64,000 nucleotides of DNA from Apodemus sylvaticus. Taxonomy: Eukaryota > Chordata > Mammalia > Rodentia > Muridae. The stretch covers positions 79,039,444 through 79,103,443 of the forward strand of contig NC_067482.1 in assembly GCF_947179515.1 (NCBI RefSeq), in the 5' to 3' direction. Below are positions 1 to 12,400 of the stretch, in pieces. The first letter of the stretch is position 1; the number at the start of each line of letters is the position of its first letter. Below the pieces are notes generated by a model, which saw only the letters and a program-made list of their open reading frames with translations, did not search any database and was not told where the DNA came from. The position numbers and the translations under genes are program-made.

Positions 1-1433
1 CAGCCAGCCTCTGCCTGTGCACAGATTCCTCTATTTATCACAAATCAGGACTCCAGCATTTCTACTGCCCAGAAGATCCTGTCTTGGGTCCCTTTGTAGT
101 CAGACCCCAACCCAACCCTAGCACAGCCCCTAATGAGCACATGCCTGTATATGTCCTGCAGTTTGCTGCTGCTCGGTGGGTATAGCCTAGAGCGAGCCTT
201 TCCCATAGCCCAGCTGCATGTCTTTGCTCTGTGGTGGGGTGTGGTGGGGTGTGTGGCTGTGCCACACCGGACTTGATGAAGCACACTTGAGTTGACTGTT
301 TTAGGGGACTATAGAACAAATTACTATAAATGTGTACATGGGTTACTGTGTGCGAACATAGTGTTCGTTTCTCTAGGGTACGCACTACAGGATGAGATAC
401 TAGTCATATGATGGTGTGTACAATCACTTTTATTTTTAAAATGCTAACCTTAGAGAGTGGCCATCTTGCCTTCTCGCCAGACTTGATAAACACTGGTCAC
501 ACTCACCCTGTATCCTCTCTTATCCCCTCCCACATTTTCTGGACACCTTTTCCCAGTAAGTTACACTTCCCCCACCCCCATCCCCATGCTTACAACATTT
601 CAGTGTTCATATCTTAAAAAACTGGGCTAGTAAGGTGTGGTTACCGCATTGCTGTTCTCGGGTGTGCCCTGCCTGGCCCATATTGTTATTTATTTTTTAA
701 ACTATGTTTTTGGGAAATACACATTTATAGGATCTGTTTGCTGGTCTCCATTTGCCAGTTCTTCCAGTTCCTCCTAGTGCCTCCTTCCCAGTGTCTACCT
801 TTTGTTGTTCTTAACATCAGTACCCTGAGTCCAGTCAGTGCCGCCCATCTGCTCACAGTGTGGATCATCTGCAGGGTATGGGTACCTCACCAAAGGAGGG
901 CGACCTCCCTCCCTCCTCAGCCATCAGCGCCAATGGCTCCTCCAAGGACAGGTGGATAGGTACGTAATCTCCCCACCTCATGGGTGCTGTGAGCTGGAAG
1001 GACAGCAACCTTAAGACAGCCTGCAGCAGCATCGCTCTCCGCCTCACCCTCCAGTACATTTCCCCACTCTGGGCGCATGCACAAGAAATGGAACAGGAAG
1101 CTGTTGACACCTGCAGAATTCCAGCACAATTAGCATTTGTTGTAAAGATTGCCTGCTAGAAGTTACGCCTTTTACTTATCTATAGATATTTCGTGTTAAA
1201 ATAATAGGGAACCATGCTTAAGGCCTAAACGTATTCAAGTGTGGCCTTACTCATAAATAGTTTCTGGGAATTTCAAAAATAAGACTAAACATTTTTTTAA
1301 AAAAACAATAAAAATGTCCCCTGTAAGCCGGTGATCTATGACTTTCTCTACCTTAACTGTGCATAGAAATTATCCAATGCATAGAAAAAACTAGCCATGA
1401 TCACATTAGGGTAAGTTCCGGAAGCCACCAGAA

Positions 1434-1434
<1 letters not shown>
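1..1434 (+). other. Unassigned region, possibly the 3' UTR end of an upstream gene
   Basis: No convincing coding exon is visible. The last 250 bases are AT-rich and end in an AATAAA hexamer at 1307-1312 followed by a GT-containing stretch, as a plus-strand mRNA 3' end would. In the human synteny block DUSP18 lies beside SLC35E4, so this could be the Dusp18 3' UTR, but nothing coding confirms it. Otherwise I see no feature here. Confidence 0.25.
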
Positions 1435-1519
<85 letters not shown>

Positions 1520-1568
1520 GACAGACAGACAGACAGAGACAGAGAGAGGAGGAGGGGAGAGGGAGAGA
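1435..1568. repeat. Compound (TG)n-(GA)n-(GACA)n microsatellite
   Basis: Pure TG dinucleotides run to about 1468, then pure GA dinucleotides to about 1506, then GACA tetramers and GA-rich sequence. ORFs through it are low-complexity artefacts. Confidence 0.95.
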
Positions 1569-1644
1569 CTTAACCACGACTCTGAGATGCCCGGCCACAT
1601 GTTTTGGAGTTGACTTTCTTCCCCTGAAATCCTTGAGCTTAAAA

Positions 1645-1678
1645 TGTTTGTTTGTTTGTTTGTTTGTTTGTTTGTTTT
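1645..1678. repeat. (TTTG)n simple repeat
   Basis: About eight consecutive TTTG units, probably the expanded tail of an old retroposon. Confidence 0.9.
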
Positions 1679-2280
1679 AAATAAATTCTTCCTCTGCTTC
1701 AAACTGGCACATCCTCAAATTCTTTTCTACTTGGAGGCCAAGAATCAGCTCTACTTGATTGGAGATCCTTAAAACAGGTAAGGGGACTCCTCAAGCTGCC
1801 GAGGGAAGACAAAGAATGCTTCTTCAGAAATGCTTCTCCTCTGGCTCTGGTCAGAGGAGCCAGGGAGATTACTCAGGGAGCCTGTCCATTCCTGCGCACT
1901 GTGCTCAGCTGGACTGTACAGTTGAAGGAGAAAAGAGTGGACACATTTTGGTCCATGCTGAGCTGAGGGTCACGGAGAGCGGTTAAGCTGGAAGGCAAGA
2001 GCGTCTCAGCCCGCTCAGCTTCCCTCATAAGGAACTAGCTAAAAATAAATGAGAGTACTTTGGGGGTGTATTAATTCAGGATTCTGCCTTTAAAGGTGTG
2101 TGCCTCAACCAGTTAGCAGAGGTAGCTGAGATTTTCAGGGACTCGTGGAGTGAGCAGTGGCCGGTGCTCAGGTTCAGCTGCTGAGCATTTCTCTGGAAAC
2201 AGGCTGAGCAGAAGGCTCTCTGGGCGGTCAGATGTCAAAACATACTGTGTTGGTAGGAATAAGACCTGCAGATGTCTTCC

Positions 2281-2432
2281 CTCAGACTTTATTTAGTGTT
2301 TTAAGACAGTCTCAATATGTAGTCCAGGCTAACCTAGAATTTACTTACTGTGTCGCCTAGATTGGTCTCAGACTCTAACACAATAATCCTGCCCGAGGCT
2401 CCCAAGGACTGTGACTATAGGTATGTGGCATG
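2281..2432 (-). repeat. Old B1-type SINE relic, antisense
   Basis: A diverged match to inverted B1: a run resembling 'gacagtctcaatatgtag', then 'ccaggctaacctagaa', then the reversed B1 head. It is much more diverged than other B1 copies here, so it is old. Confidence 0.55.
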
Positions 2433-2620
2433 GTGTTTCTGGAAAAGGGCAACAGTTCCCTGTGTAATATAGAGTCAATGTTCTGTTAACTGAGCAGAAG
2501 AATTCGGAGTTATAGAAAATGGCTGACAACCACAGAAACGTATATTTGAAGACAAGACCTTGAAATTGGTAATTAAAACAAGAAGCTTATGTGTTGGCTG
2601 GAGGGAGAAAGGGGTTGAGG

Positions 2621-2633
2621 GTGTGTGTGTGTA

Positions 2634-2674
<41 letters not shown>
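2621..2674. repeat. (GT)n microsatellite
   Basis: About 27 GT units with two interruptions near the left end. Confidence 0.95.
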
Positions 2675-2678
<4 letters not shown>

Positions 2679-3014
2679 GGGGGGATGTGAGACATGATCT
2701 CTATATAACCGGGGACTTGCTCACCCTCCAGAGCCCTGGCACTGCTGGTGTGTGCCTCCTGCCAGGGCAAGGGACACATCAGGTTCTTCCAGTTACATTT
2801 TGGTAAGGATTAAAGGATTACCAGGCAACCTTGCTGGCATGCCAGTTCCAGTTGTCTATTTGGGAATACGGGCCATCCTTCCTGGGTCCATTTCTATTAA
2901 GACGATAACCTAGTTTCAGTTAGTTGGAACTTTAGCAGCCTTAGTTGTAATCTGGCATATTAAGGCCTAGTGCAAAGGCTAATGCAGAATACTAGACTTC
3001 CAGAATGAGTTTTC

Positions 3015-3142
3015 CCCAGACAGGGTTTCTCTGTGTGGCCCTGGCTGTCCTAGAATTCACTCTATAGACCAGGTGGGCCTCAAACTCAGAGATCCACCTG
3101 CCTCCCGAGTGCTGGGACCAAAGGTGCGTGTCACCATGGAAA
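3015..3142 (-). repeat. B1 SINE, antisense
   Basis: Diagnostic inverted B1 words in order: 'cagggtttctctgtgtggcc', 'ctggctgtcctagaattcac', 'gagtgctgggaccaaaggtg'. Confidence 0.85.
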
Positions 3143-3374
3143 CTTCCAGAGTTTTTAAACAATCTATTACCTTACTCTGCCCCCAGCTCTCTCACCACTG
3201 TCATCTAGCCCTGGGCCTTCTGGCTCAGCTCCTTCAGCATTTCCTCCACCTGAGCTTAAATGGAAAGTTTAATTACTCAACAAAGTGGTCTGGCCACGGG
3301 CTCAGCAGGTGGAGAGGCTCACCCTGTTTCCTGGGAGGGTGGGGGAGGAGGTACGGGGACACAGAGCAGAAAGA

Positions 3375-3560
3375 GTCCTTTTGTCTTGTTTTGTTGTTAC
3401 TGTCCATTTGGTTTGAGCTTTGTTCCCATGTAGCCTAGACTAGCCTCAAGATCACTTTGTAGCTGAAGGTGACTGAATTTCTGAACCTCCTGCCTCTACC
3501 TCCTGAGTGCTTGAATTATTGGCAGGTAGAACCGTGCCTTCTACCAATGGAGCCATATCC
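3375..3560 (-). repeat. Diverged B1-related SINE, antisense
   Basis: Weak inverted-B1 similarity ('tagcctagactagcctcaag', 'cctgcctctacctcctgagt'). Family assignment is uncertain. Confidence 0.5.
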
Positions 3561-4169
3561 CCAATCCCAAGAAGTCTTCTAAAACTGGAGAGAGAGCTTA
3601 CTAACATGTACAAGACCCTTGGGTTCAACCTCTGGCCCTGAAGAAAGGAGTTCTTGTTTGCCCCGGTCTTTTAGACTGGCAAGCCAAGGGTGCCAGGGCA
3701 GGGTAGGCGGGGAACCCTAGGAGCTAAGGCTGAGACAAGGCTTTGCCTGAAGTTCACAATGGCAGGATGCCCAGCAGGGCTCCAGCTTCCTGGCTTTCCC
3801 CCAAGACCTGGCAAGGAGCCTGGGGGCCAGGGCTACACCCTTGATCTGTCCTTAGGCAAGAGCGTGCCCTGGGGCAGTCAGAGTGCAGGTGGCCCCAGAG
3901 GAAGAGCAGGTTGTCCAGGGGAGGAGCCCCAAAGCATCACTGAATAAGGAGCACTGAGGACACTCAGCGCTGAGCACCTCCCTCCCCAGCTGTTCCCCAG
4001 AGCTCCAAGGAATCAGATTTCACTGCTGCCCCTTTTACCTCAGGGAGGCTTGGGAACCGGAGGCCCTTGCTCCAGGCCAGAGCCAGGACTCAAACCTCCT
4101 TGCCCACAGAGCTCCCGTTTTTTCACCAGTGTAGTAGCACACCTCCACATCCATCCCCAGTTTCACTTT

Positions 4170-4560
4170 TCCACGATTTCGGATAGTGATCTTTGCGAGG
4201 GGCAATCTTGTCCACTAGATAATGCCTAGCATTAACCAGGTCAGGCCTCTGCGTTTGCCTGTGCTGCATTCTCTCCTGAGTGGGAAGATCTGCCCACTGT
4301 GAGCAGCACCATTCCCTGGGCTGGGGGCCCGGACTCTTTTAAAAAGGAGAAACTGACCTGAATACACGCATTAATCACTCTCGGACTTTTGACTATGGGT
4401 TTGATGTAGCCAAGTCCTCTAGACCCCTACACTTGACTTCCCCAACAAGATGGACTAGAACTTCAAATGCCAAACAAGTCAGCCCTTTCTTCCTTAAAAG
4501 CTGGTTTTGTTGTGGGTGAGGTTAGCAACAGAAAAAAAATAATTAATGCAACTATCAGCT
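4170..4560 (+). repeat. Old interspersed repeat (LINE or LTR 3'-end type), family uncertain
   Basis: The pattern of a GGGGCCCGGACT block, 'aaaaaggagaaactgacctg', 'gccctttcttccttaaaagc' and 'tggttttgttgtgggtgagg' resembles a widespread old rodent repeat that I recall but cannot name. Related pieces occur near 21820, 24095, 30875 and 40140. Confidence 0.4.
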
Positions 4561-6299
4561 ACAGTATGAACATATCAAGTGGTTAATTACAGAAATAAAT
4601 TCCTGCGCATTACATCATGTGCCATTCTGAGTGGCCGTGTGATACCACACCTGTCCTCCTGCTTACCCGAGTATTTGAAGTATTTCTTTGTCCAACTTCA
4701 CAGGATAGGCTACACACAGTAGGTGTCTTAGTTACAGTTATCAGATGTGGTATCATTATGGTGGTGTTTGGGTTACCCTTATTTTACTTAGCAATACCCT
4801 CCCCCAAAACACAAGAATAGCAGAGTGAACTTTTCATTTTGGATGGGCCAAGCAGAAGCAGTAAAGGACTTGCTCTAAGCGGCAAGGTGGAAGCTCCGGC
4901 CTTAAGAAAGGCTTTGCACACTGATGGCTAAGACCAAGACTTGTAAGAACAAGTCTGTGGCGTTGAGAGAACCAGCTAGTTTGCTGTCAGACCTCAGACG
5001 GCAAAAGTTAAGGCCTGGGGTGTGATAAGGGTTTGGTTAAGATGGAAATCACGTGAAATGCACTTATTCAGAGACTAGTCAGTCGAGGGCTGTTTCCTTC
5101 TCCGGCAAAGCTTCTGGGTGTTACAGCTGCTCGCAGCCACACCCTATGTCAGTGCTGAAGACTGGTCTGGGAGCAGGGTGTGGTGAGGAGGAAGAAGAGA
5201 AAACCTGATCAGCTCTCAGCCAGAAGCCTCTGGGGCTCCTTGTGGAGCTCCTTGTGGAAGGTCACACTCAGCTTGGGGTCATCAGTCTGGGGCTTCAGAC
5301 TTGATGTGGCAGTGGTGAGGGGAGAGAAGAGCTTTCCCTGGAAGGCATCATAGGTTATCTAGGAAACAGATCAAGATAAAGCCCCGGAGAGGAGGCTGCT
5401 TGCCCAAGGCAACAGATCCCCTGGAGGGACAGAGAACTGGCCCTGGGATTCTACCTGGGGCCAGGAAAGACTAACCTAGGGTCCTGCTGTGAATAGAAAG
5501 GTGCAGTACTGAGACCCACGCTTTCTGCTGTGCTCCTGATGGAAACTGAAGAGCCTCTGGAGCATCAACTCAGTGACTGGTGGCAGGCCAACACTAAGTC
5601 AAGCCCAGATCAATTTAACCCCTGTCCTGTCCCGAAACCACCAGGCTGTGTGTCTGTCTGTGTGTCTCGGGTGGGGGACTAACTCACCAGGCAGCAGGCC
5701 TCTGTCCCTGAGGCCCAAGAGCCTTGGTGAGAGCCAAGCAGGGAAGCTCCTAGGACAATGGGAAGCCTGGAGGAGGAAGACAGTCACCAAGGAGGCTCTC
5801 CCCCAGCCAAAGTCCAGCGGGAGAGAGGACTCCAGAGATGGGCAGGCTGCATAAGGGTGGGACAGACCCAGCCAGTGGCATCTCTGAGTCACAGACGGTG
5901 GGTGGCAGTGACTCAGTAAGGCCATCTCTCAGGCCAGCTGGAGGAGGCTGAGGCTAGGAAATCCTCTGCCTGCCTGTGCTCCTTGGCATTTGTACCTGTC
6001 CCTCTCCCACGCAGCCTCAGGTTCCCTCCACGCGCCCTGGCACAGGAGTGCCTTTATGAATTATGGCCAGAATGAATAGGTAGTTCGTTCCTCTCTAGCT
6101 CCCTGCCCGTCTGCTCTAATGCTTCCTCACTCAAAAGGAACCCATTTTCAGGTGGGTCTGCAACTGTGGTGGTGGGGTGACTAGCACCTGAGCTAATGAC
6201 AGTCATTTGTACTGGCCACCCCCTCCTTGCCACTGCACCCCCCCCCAAAGGATCATTATAACCCTGAGCATGATTAACTAGTGGTCAGGAGAGGGGAGT
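4561..6299. other. Intergenic stretch with no gene seen
   Basis: Mostly unique sequence. The ORFs in it lack recognisable domains and splice context. No CpG island or clear SINE was identified. Confidence 0.5.
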
Positions 6300-6530
6300 T
6301 AGAGAGCTAGCTCAGTTGGTAAGACGTTGCTTGCCAGGGATGCTTAAAATTCCAGTACTGAGTAACATGCCAGGTGACTGCTGGGGTAAACACGCCTGTA
6401 AGCCCAGCCCTCGGGAGGCAGGCAGATCTCTGAGTTACAGAACAGCCAACGTTACAGAGTTCAAAGTCATCCTTAGCTACATAGTGGCTTTTAAGTCAGC
6501 CTAGGCTACATAGAACCCTTTCTAAAAAAT
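6300..6530 (+). repeat. ID/B1 composite SINE (B4-like), sense
   Basis: A tRNA-like head ('agctcagttggtaagacgtt', resembling a Pol III A box) is followed by a diverged B1 body ('gcccagccctcgggaggcag'), the order seen in B4 elements. Confidence 0.55.
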
Positions 6531-7184
6531 TAAAAGGCTGACTGCACTGGGGAAACAGGCTGACAGAATAGGGTTAGGTGCTCCAGGCTAGGTTCTTATC
6601 TGTTTTAATAAGTATAAGGACCTAGCTGTCTAGCATCAAGGCTGATGTATGTGTGGGAGGCCGTGGACAGAGCTGGGCTGGCCAGTTGGGGAGCTCTGGG
6701 CTCGCTTTAAGGTAGGGATCTTGCTTTACATTCACTACATGAAAGACCTGCTCCCTAGGGCCCTGGGCTAGCCTTGGGTACTTACTTGGTGCCTGCTCCT
6801 GTCAAGCTGCCCTGTGACTGGCCCCGTGCACCTACAGCCCTGAATTCGGCCTTCATCAGGCAGCTCAGACCATGAAAGGACAGAGCACGTTGGGGTCTTT
6901 GTCTTCCAGGTAAGGATGTAGCCAGCAGGGAGGAGGGGGCGCAGGCACGGAACCAAGCAGGATGGCACAGACAAGGGCTCTGGTGGGTACGGTGCACTGG
7001 CACCGTGCTCACGGGACTGGGGCCTAAGAGCAGTGAGGCAGAAGCTGGCAAGGACACAGAATAAGGGGGATGCGACTGCCCACAGCTACATCGAACGGGT
7101 TACCTGGAAGGAAAGCTGGGCATAGAACGGGCGTGCGAGAGAGACTATGGAGCCAAGACCAAAGGTTTTCTGATCAAGGTTGGG

Positions 7185-7365
7185 TTTTTTTTTTTTTTTT
7201 TTTTGTTTTGTTTTTGGTTTTGGTTTTTTGGAGACAGGGTTTCTCTGTATAGCCTGGCTGTCCTGGAACTCACTCTGTAGACCAGGCTGGCCTCGAACTC
7301 AGAAATCTGCCTGCCTCTGCCTCCCAAATGCTGGGATTAACGGCGTGTGCCACCACTGCCCGGCC
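7185..7365 (-). repeat. B1 SINE, antisense, with poly(T)
   Basis: A T-rich run from 7185, 'gacagggtttctctgtatag' and the full inverted B1 through 'ccaccactgcccggcc'. Short similar words (AAGGT) lie on both sides as a possible target-site duplication. Confidence 0.93.
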
Positions 7366-7741
7366 AAGGTCAAAGTTTAATGGGTCTCCAAATATATAGG
7401 TGGGGGGGGGCCCTTTCCCCAAAGGTGGCACCCCAATAAAGCTCTCTACAGGGGGACCTCATGCTGTACAACAGGAAGCCCTCCCTAACTTTGTCCTCAG
7501 AGCAGAGTGGGGCTCCAGAACGTGTTTTAGGAAGATCCCTCCAAGAGAACAGTGCCTGAAACAGGTGGTCCAGACCAGGGCGGGGCAGGGCGGGAGGGAA
7601 CCAATACCCCAATACCACCATCCTGAAGCTGGCCAGTGCCAGGCTGGAGGCCAACCCGGGGCCAGGGCGCTATGGAGAGCCATGTGGCAGCCAACCACTC
7701 CCTTGATGTCCCCTTGGCTGGAGCCCCAAGGAATGACACAG

Positions 7742-8244
7742 GTGCCAAGAAAAAATACTTTATTGGGGATGGAAGACCCAAATCCAGGGGGGAGGCACCA
7801 GAGTGAAGGCGCAGCAGCTACCTGAAGTTGGCACAGGCTACCCCGTCTTTAGGGGAGTCCAGCCATGACGAAGCCTGCTCTGGTGACCTTCACAGCCTCC
7901 CCTACCCTCCCCCCAGGAAAGATTGTGCATGGGCATCATCTTCATCATAACACTTTGAGGTTTCCTAAGTCTGCCCAGCAGTCTCCACCCTAGTCGTCGA
8001 CACGAATTCATCTGACAAGCACACGTGCCAGACTTGGACCCGCCATCCAGTGGCAGGGTTTGCCGTGAGAGGTGAGGCAGGCAGGGACAGGAGGTGGGTC
8101 TCTCTGAAAGTCCCAGGTGTGTAGCCTCCCAGACAGCCCCCGCGCCTGGTGGTCGTAGCACCTCTCCACTTTCCTCATGGCCGTTGTCCAAGGTTAGATT
8201 CAGGCCAGGGCTGTCCAGGTATCGCCCATGAGCTCCCCCAGGTG
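7742..8244 (-). other. Slc35e4: Slc35e4 3' untranslated region
   Basis: This lies directly downstream of the stop codon on the minus strand and ends about 17 bases after an AATAAA signal. It is unique sequence with no inserted SINE. The exact cleavage position is inferred. Confidence 0.75.
7759..7764 (-). terminator. Slc35e4: Slc35e4 polyadenylation signal AATAAA
   Basis: TTTATT on the plus strand reads AATAAA on the minus strand, about 480 bases past the stop codon. It is the first canonical signal found downstream of the coding region. Confidence 0.75.
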
Positions 8245-8681
8245 TCAAAGACCTTTGCCAGGCTGGTCCCTGTTCCACAACCCCAGGCGGCGGGTAGCCC
8301 AGGAGGCCACCAACTCACAGTTGTGATAAAGAAACATTCCCGAAAGGGTGAGGGCGATGCCCGCGTAGCTGAGAGCGCTGAGGTGACTGCCGAACAGGAG
8401 CCGGGACAGGATGAGGTTGCCCACAACCGTGAGGTTGCCCAGCACGTGGACAGTGAGAGCAGACGTGAGTGCCAGCAAGGAGAAGCTGGCCAGGTTGTAG
8501 ACCACAGACAAGAAGCAGCTGAGCAGGACGCAGGCCCAGAGGCGGGAGTCGGTGGGAGGCAGCGGTGGGGCTGCACCGGCCTCCAGCACCAGCGCCGCGC
8601 CTGCCAGCAGGCAGAAACTGGGCAAAGAAGTGGCGTACAGTAGAGTCACCGCGTCCAGCCTCTCTTCCTGCAGCAGTGCAC
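8245..8681 (-). CDS. Slc35e4: Slc35e4 coding exon 2 (terminal)
   Basis: The acceptor 'tggttgcag' precedes 8681. The exon completes a serine codon split A|GT and then reads ALLQEERLDAV, continuing through hydrophobic segments including LTVHVLGNLTVVGNLILSR to a C-terminal tail ending GKGL and a stop at 8245-8247. It supplies residues 207-351. Confidence 0.97.
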
Positions 8682-9375
8682 CTGCAACCAGGATAGTGAC
8701 GGTCAGCAGCTGGTACAGAGACAGCACCCACTGAGCCAGCCCCGCAGAGCCCAGTCCTCATGATCCAGCCTCCCGGAAGCTGGCCCTGACTCTGAGCAGG
8801 GTCAGTGCCTCCTGCTCTGAAGAATGACTCACAAGTGGTAGAGGAGTCAGGCCACCCGGGCTTGTGACCTGCACCCATTCCTAAAAGGTGAAATTTTACA
8901 AAGATAGCGTATACAAAAGCCTTAATGTGGTGGATGCTCAGGAAACGTTAAGGTCAAGGAAGGTCTTTGCAGCTCCAGTCAGGAAGCAGGGGCAGAGCAG
9001 CAGAGGGCCCAGCGCCTCCACTGCCAGTTATAAAACAAAGGGTGGAGAAGAAGGGGGGCAGGGCGAGTGCGGGAGAGGAGGAGGAAGAAGGAAAACAGTT
9101 AAGAAAATAGTTTTGAGTGAAAATGGTGAGAGCAGTCGTCACACCATTCACTTACAACCGCCAACCGCGGGGATGACAAGGGCCAACAAGCCCAGCATTG
9201 TTGGTTCTTGGCAGCCACACTGTTGATGATTGAGAATCGGGGACTTTGTTTGCTTTTGTTTTCTGAGGCAAGGTCTCCGGTAGCTGAGGCTACCCCCTGA
9301 AACTCTCCTTCTTGTTCTCCCACTGTGTTGTGTGGGATTACAGGTGTGTACCACAGGGTCTGGCTTGATAATCTG

Positions 9376-9422
<47 letters not shown>

Positions 9423-12400
9423 ACTACCTACAACAGTAGGGCTTGTCAAGATGAATCCAGAAGTATACGAAAACCTTTTAGCTGGGCAGTGGTGGCACAC
9501 GCCTTTAATCCCTGCACTTGGGAGGCAGAGGCAGGCGGATTTCTGAGTTCGAAGCCAGCCTGGTCTACAGTTTCAGGACAGCCAGGGCTACACAGAGAAA
9601 CCCTGTCTTGAAAAACAACACAAACAAATAAACCAACAAGAAAACCTTTTAGGTTTTCAAGGAAAGGGGATCCCACTGCCTGCACAAGCATGGCTGTCTG
9701 TGCCTGTGTCCACAGCAGCTCCTATAGAGCTGACTGATTCACACAAAACAAGCGTGGCCACCATGGAGGCCACACAGCCTGGACGAGATGTCCAGAGCCT
9801 TCACCAAGTCGGTGGGGAGAGCTGATGCTTGGTCCCTGTGCCCTCCTGGGCCCCTAGATTGCTGTTTCCTGACACACACTTTCCAGGGAGCCCCAGAGCG
9901 CTTACTCACTGCCCGTGCTAAGAACAGGAAATGGCATTTATTCCTTGCAGTTCGTTTGGCTGTTTGGGCTCAGTTCTCTAGGCAACAGAGGCTCCAGCTC
10001 GTGCATGTCTAGAAACGGATGGACAGTCATAATGCCTCCTGCTCGCTCTCTCCAAGTGTAGTACCCAGTCCTTAGAGACAGTACAGGAAGGCACCTGAAA
10101 CTATTGCTTCCGGGGGACTCCACTCTCAGGTGCCCCTGCACCTGTCCTGCATCCTGCCCAACAACCTCCTTGTCCCTGAAACCCACAGAAGAGCAGTGAT
10201 CCCTGCGGCAGAAGTGTTAGCCTGTGGTCCTGACTCCTCAAGGGCCCGCCCTTGCCAAAACCCTCTGTCATCCTCTGCTTTTCCAAAGATACTGTTTTGC
10301 TTCCTTCTGGTGCTGGGGCCCAGAAAGCTCTGTATCACTGAGCTACACGGCCCCAGCTCCTACAAAGTAGGGGTGGGTGGGTGGGTGGGAGGGAGGCTGA
10401 GACAGGTTCTGTAACATTAAAAAATATTACACATATGTATGATGTGAGTATATGTATGTCACATGCGTGCAATTTGTATAACGCATGTATGTGTATATGT
10501 GGACCATGTGACGGTCGCAGGGCACCTTGCTGGCTTCCTCCTTCCTCTGTGAAGTCCCTTCTTGGGTCGTGTGGGCAGCACGTGCTTGCTTTCATGCACT
10601 GAGCAATCTCACTAGCTCAGGCTAACCCAGAACACTCTCGAGATCCCAGGCCGGTGTGACCCTCTGTCTCAGTTTCTAAAGTGATAGGATCACAGGCATG
10701 TGCCCTCCATGCCGGGCTGAGAAAGTATTCTATTTTTCTGCTTATAGACAGAATCTGACTTTGTAGCCACAGCTGGCTTTGAACTCACCAGTCTCCCAGG
10801 GTGCCAGAGTTGCAGGCATGCACCTCCACGCCTGCCTCAAAAATACTTTCATGGCAGCGTGTGAACACACTCAACCTCTGCCACATACACAGAGCAGGAA
10901 CCTCTTGTTCTATTCCCACTTTGTCCCTTCCCTAGCTGTGTTGACAGTCACCTCTGCCTCAGTCTCCTCGTGGACAGGGGAGGAAGAGCATGTACACTCA
11001 GGGTACACACTCAGCGCTGAGGTGGATACCATCCTCTGAATCTGATGTCTGACAGCACCCTGCCACAGCCTGTGTCACATCCAAGGATGCCCTTTGCTGC
11101 TGTCACCAGCATTGTGGCTGTAGAGCTCCCCCAGGAGCCTTATCAAGCCCGCACCACGCCTGTGCCCACCTTGGGCTCCATACAACTTCTGTCTTGCTAA
11201 GGATAGCTCTGCACTCCCTGCGGGCTCAAAGGAAGTTCCAAAACACAGGTGTATACAAGGTAACAGCAGGCTCAGCAGGCCTGGCACTGCTCCATTCTGT
11301 ACATCCCCCTGTGCCTGCAGCCGGCCCGAGCAGAGGGGAGGCTGCCTGAGCTGTCTCTGGACTCCTACCCCCTGCTCCCATGCCATCTGCCTTCAGGGAG
11401 GAGGCCAGCACTGGTACCCTCCAGCCTGTCCAAGAGCCCTTAGCAAAACAAACTTCCTCTTTTTAAAAATCCATTCCCAGTCCTGGATTTCTCCTCATCT
11501 CTGCTAGGCTCCCATATCTGAGGGGGACCCCCAACTCTCTACGTGATCGTTACCAATCTGATGTCAACTGACATCACAACCATCAATTAGAGATGTCATT
11601 TGAATTTCTCCCCTACACCAGGCCCCAGGCCGGGTGCCAAGGACACAGAGGTGATGACCCAACCTGGCCGGAAGCAGAAGGGTGCTGAATATGAACCGAA
11701 CGGTCCACAGCTGGCCAAGTACAGGGCACCCAATGCACTCAGTGTACTAAAGCTGAGTCTTGAGAGACAGGAAGAGAGCCAACAGAAACCAGGAGGTGGC
11801 TGCCAGTCACGTGCTACTGTGGACATGCTGAGCACCCTGATGCTTGGCCCGCCACAGCCCCTCCTACAGACAGGAGCTGCCCAGGGCCCGGGATGAGGAG
11901 GCCGTGACTCTGCCAGGTGCAATGTGGGGCCTTCTCTGCCCGGTGTCCCTACACAGCAAGGCCCTTCAGAGTCAGGTTTCCCTGAGCCACCTCAGGCCTC
12001 AGCTCATGTAACCTGAGGGCTAAAATAGAACTGTGTCTTCACCCTGCTCATGGCCTGGGGAGATAGTGACAAGTCCTTTGGGTCCCAGACAGAAGATGCC
12101 AGCCAGGCAGGCTGAGGCCTCACTTTGCAGTTCCTCACTGCGGGCTACACCAACCACAGCTCAGCAGCCCTGGGGATCCCTTACTCTCTAACCCTCCTAC
12201 TTCTTCCTTGGGTTAAGGTGGAAGGAGGGTAAAGCTATGATTCAAACGCCCCTCAGCTGCCCAGACAGGAAGTCAGCGTCCACCCCCTGGCATCCTGGGG
12301 CTGGGTGGAGAAGGATACCTTACTTCTGCCCTGAGTCCTGCTACTGCCCACTCAAAACAGAGCCAGCGCCCAACCTTGTGACTCTGGGCCAATCATAAAC

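Noticed and set aside
1..1330. Firm assignment to Dusp18
   Set aside because: Only the polyadenylation signal and human gene order support it; no coding sequence is present.
1401..1702. Overlapping ORFs on both strands through the TG/GA repeat
   Set aside because: They are translations of dinucleotide repeats (SLSLSL, THTHTH, ERERER) with no splice or promoter context.
8315..8878. 187-residue minus-strand ORF overlapping Slc35e4 exon 2
   Set aside because: It is an alternate frame of the real exon and crosses the splice acceptor. It has no membrane-protein character of its own.
11600..11896. 98-residue plus-strand ORF in the Slc35e4 intron
   Set aside because: No recognisable domain, no splice-site support and no homology that I recall.
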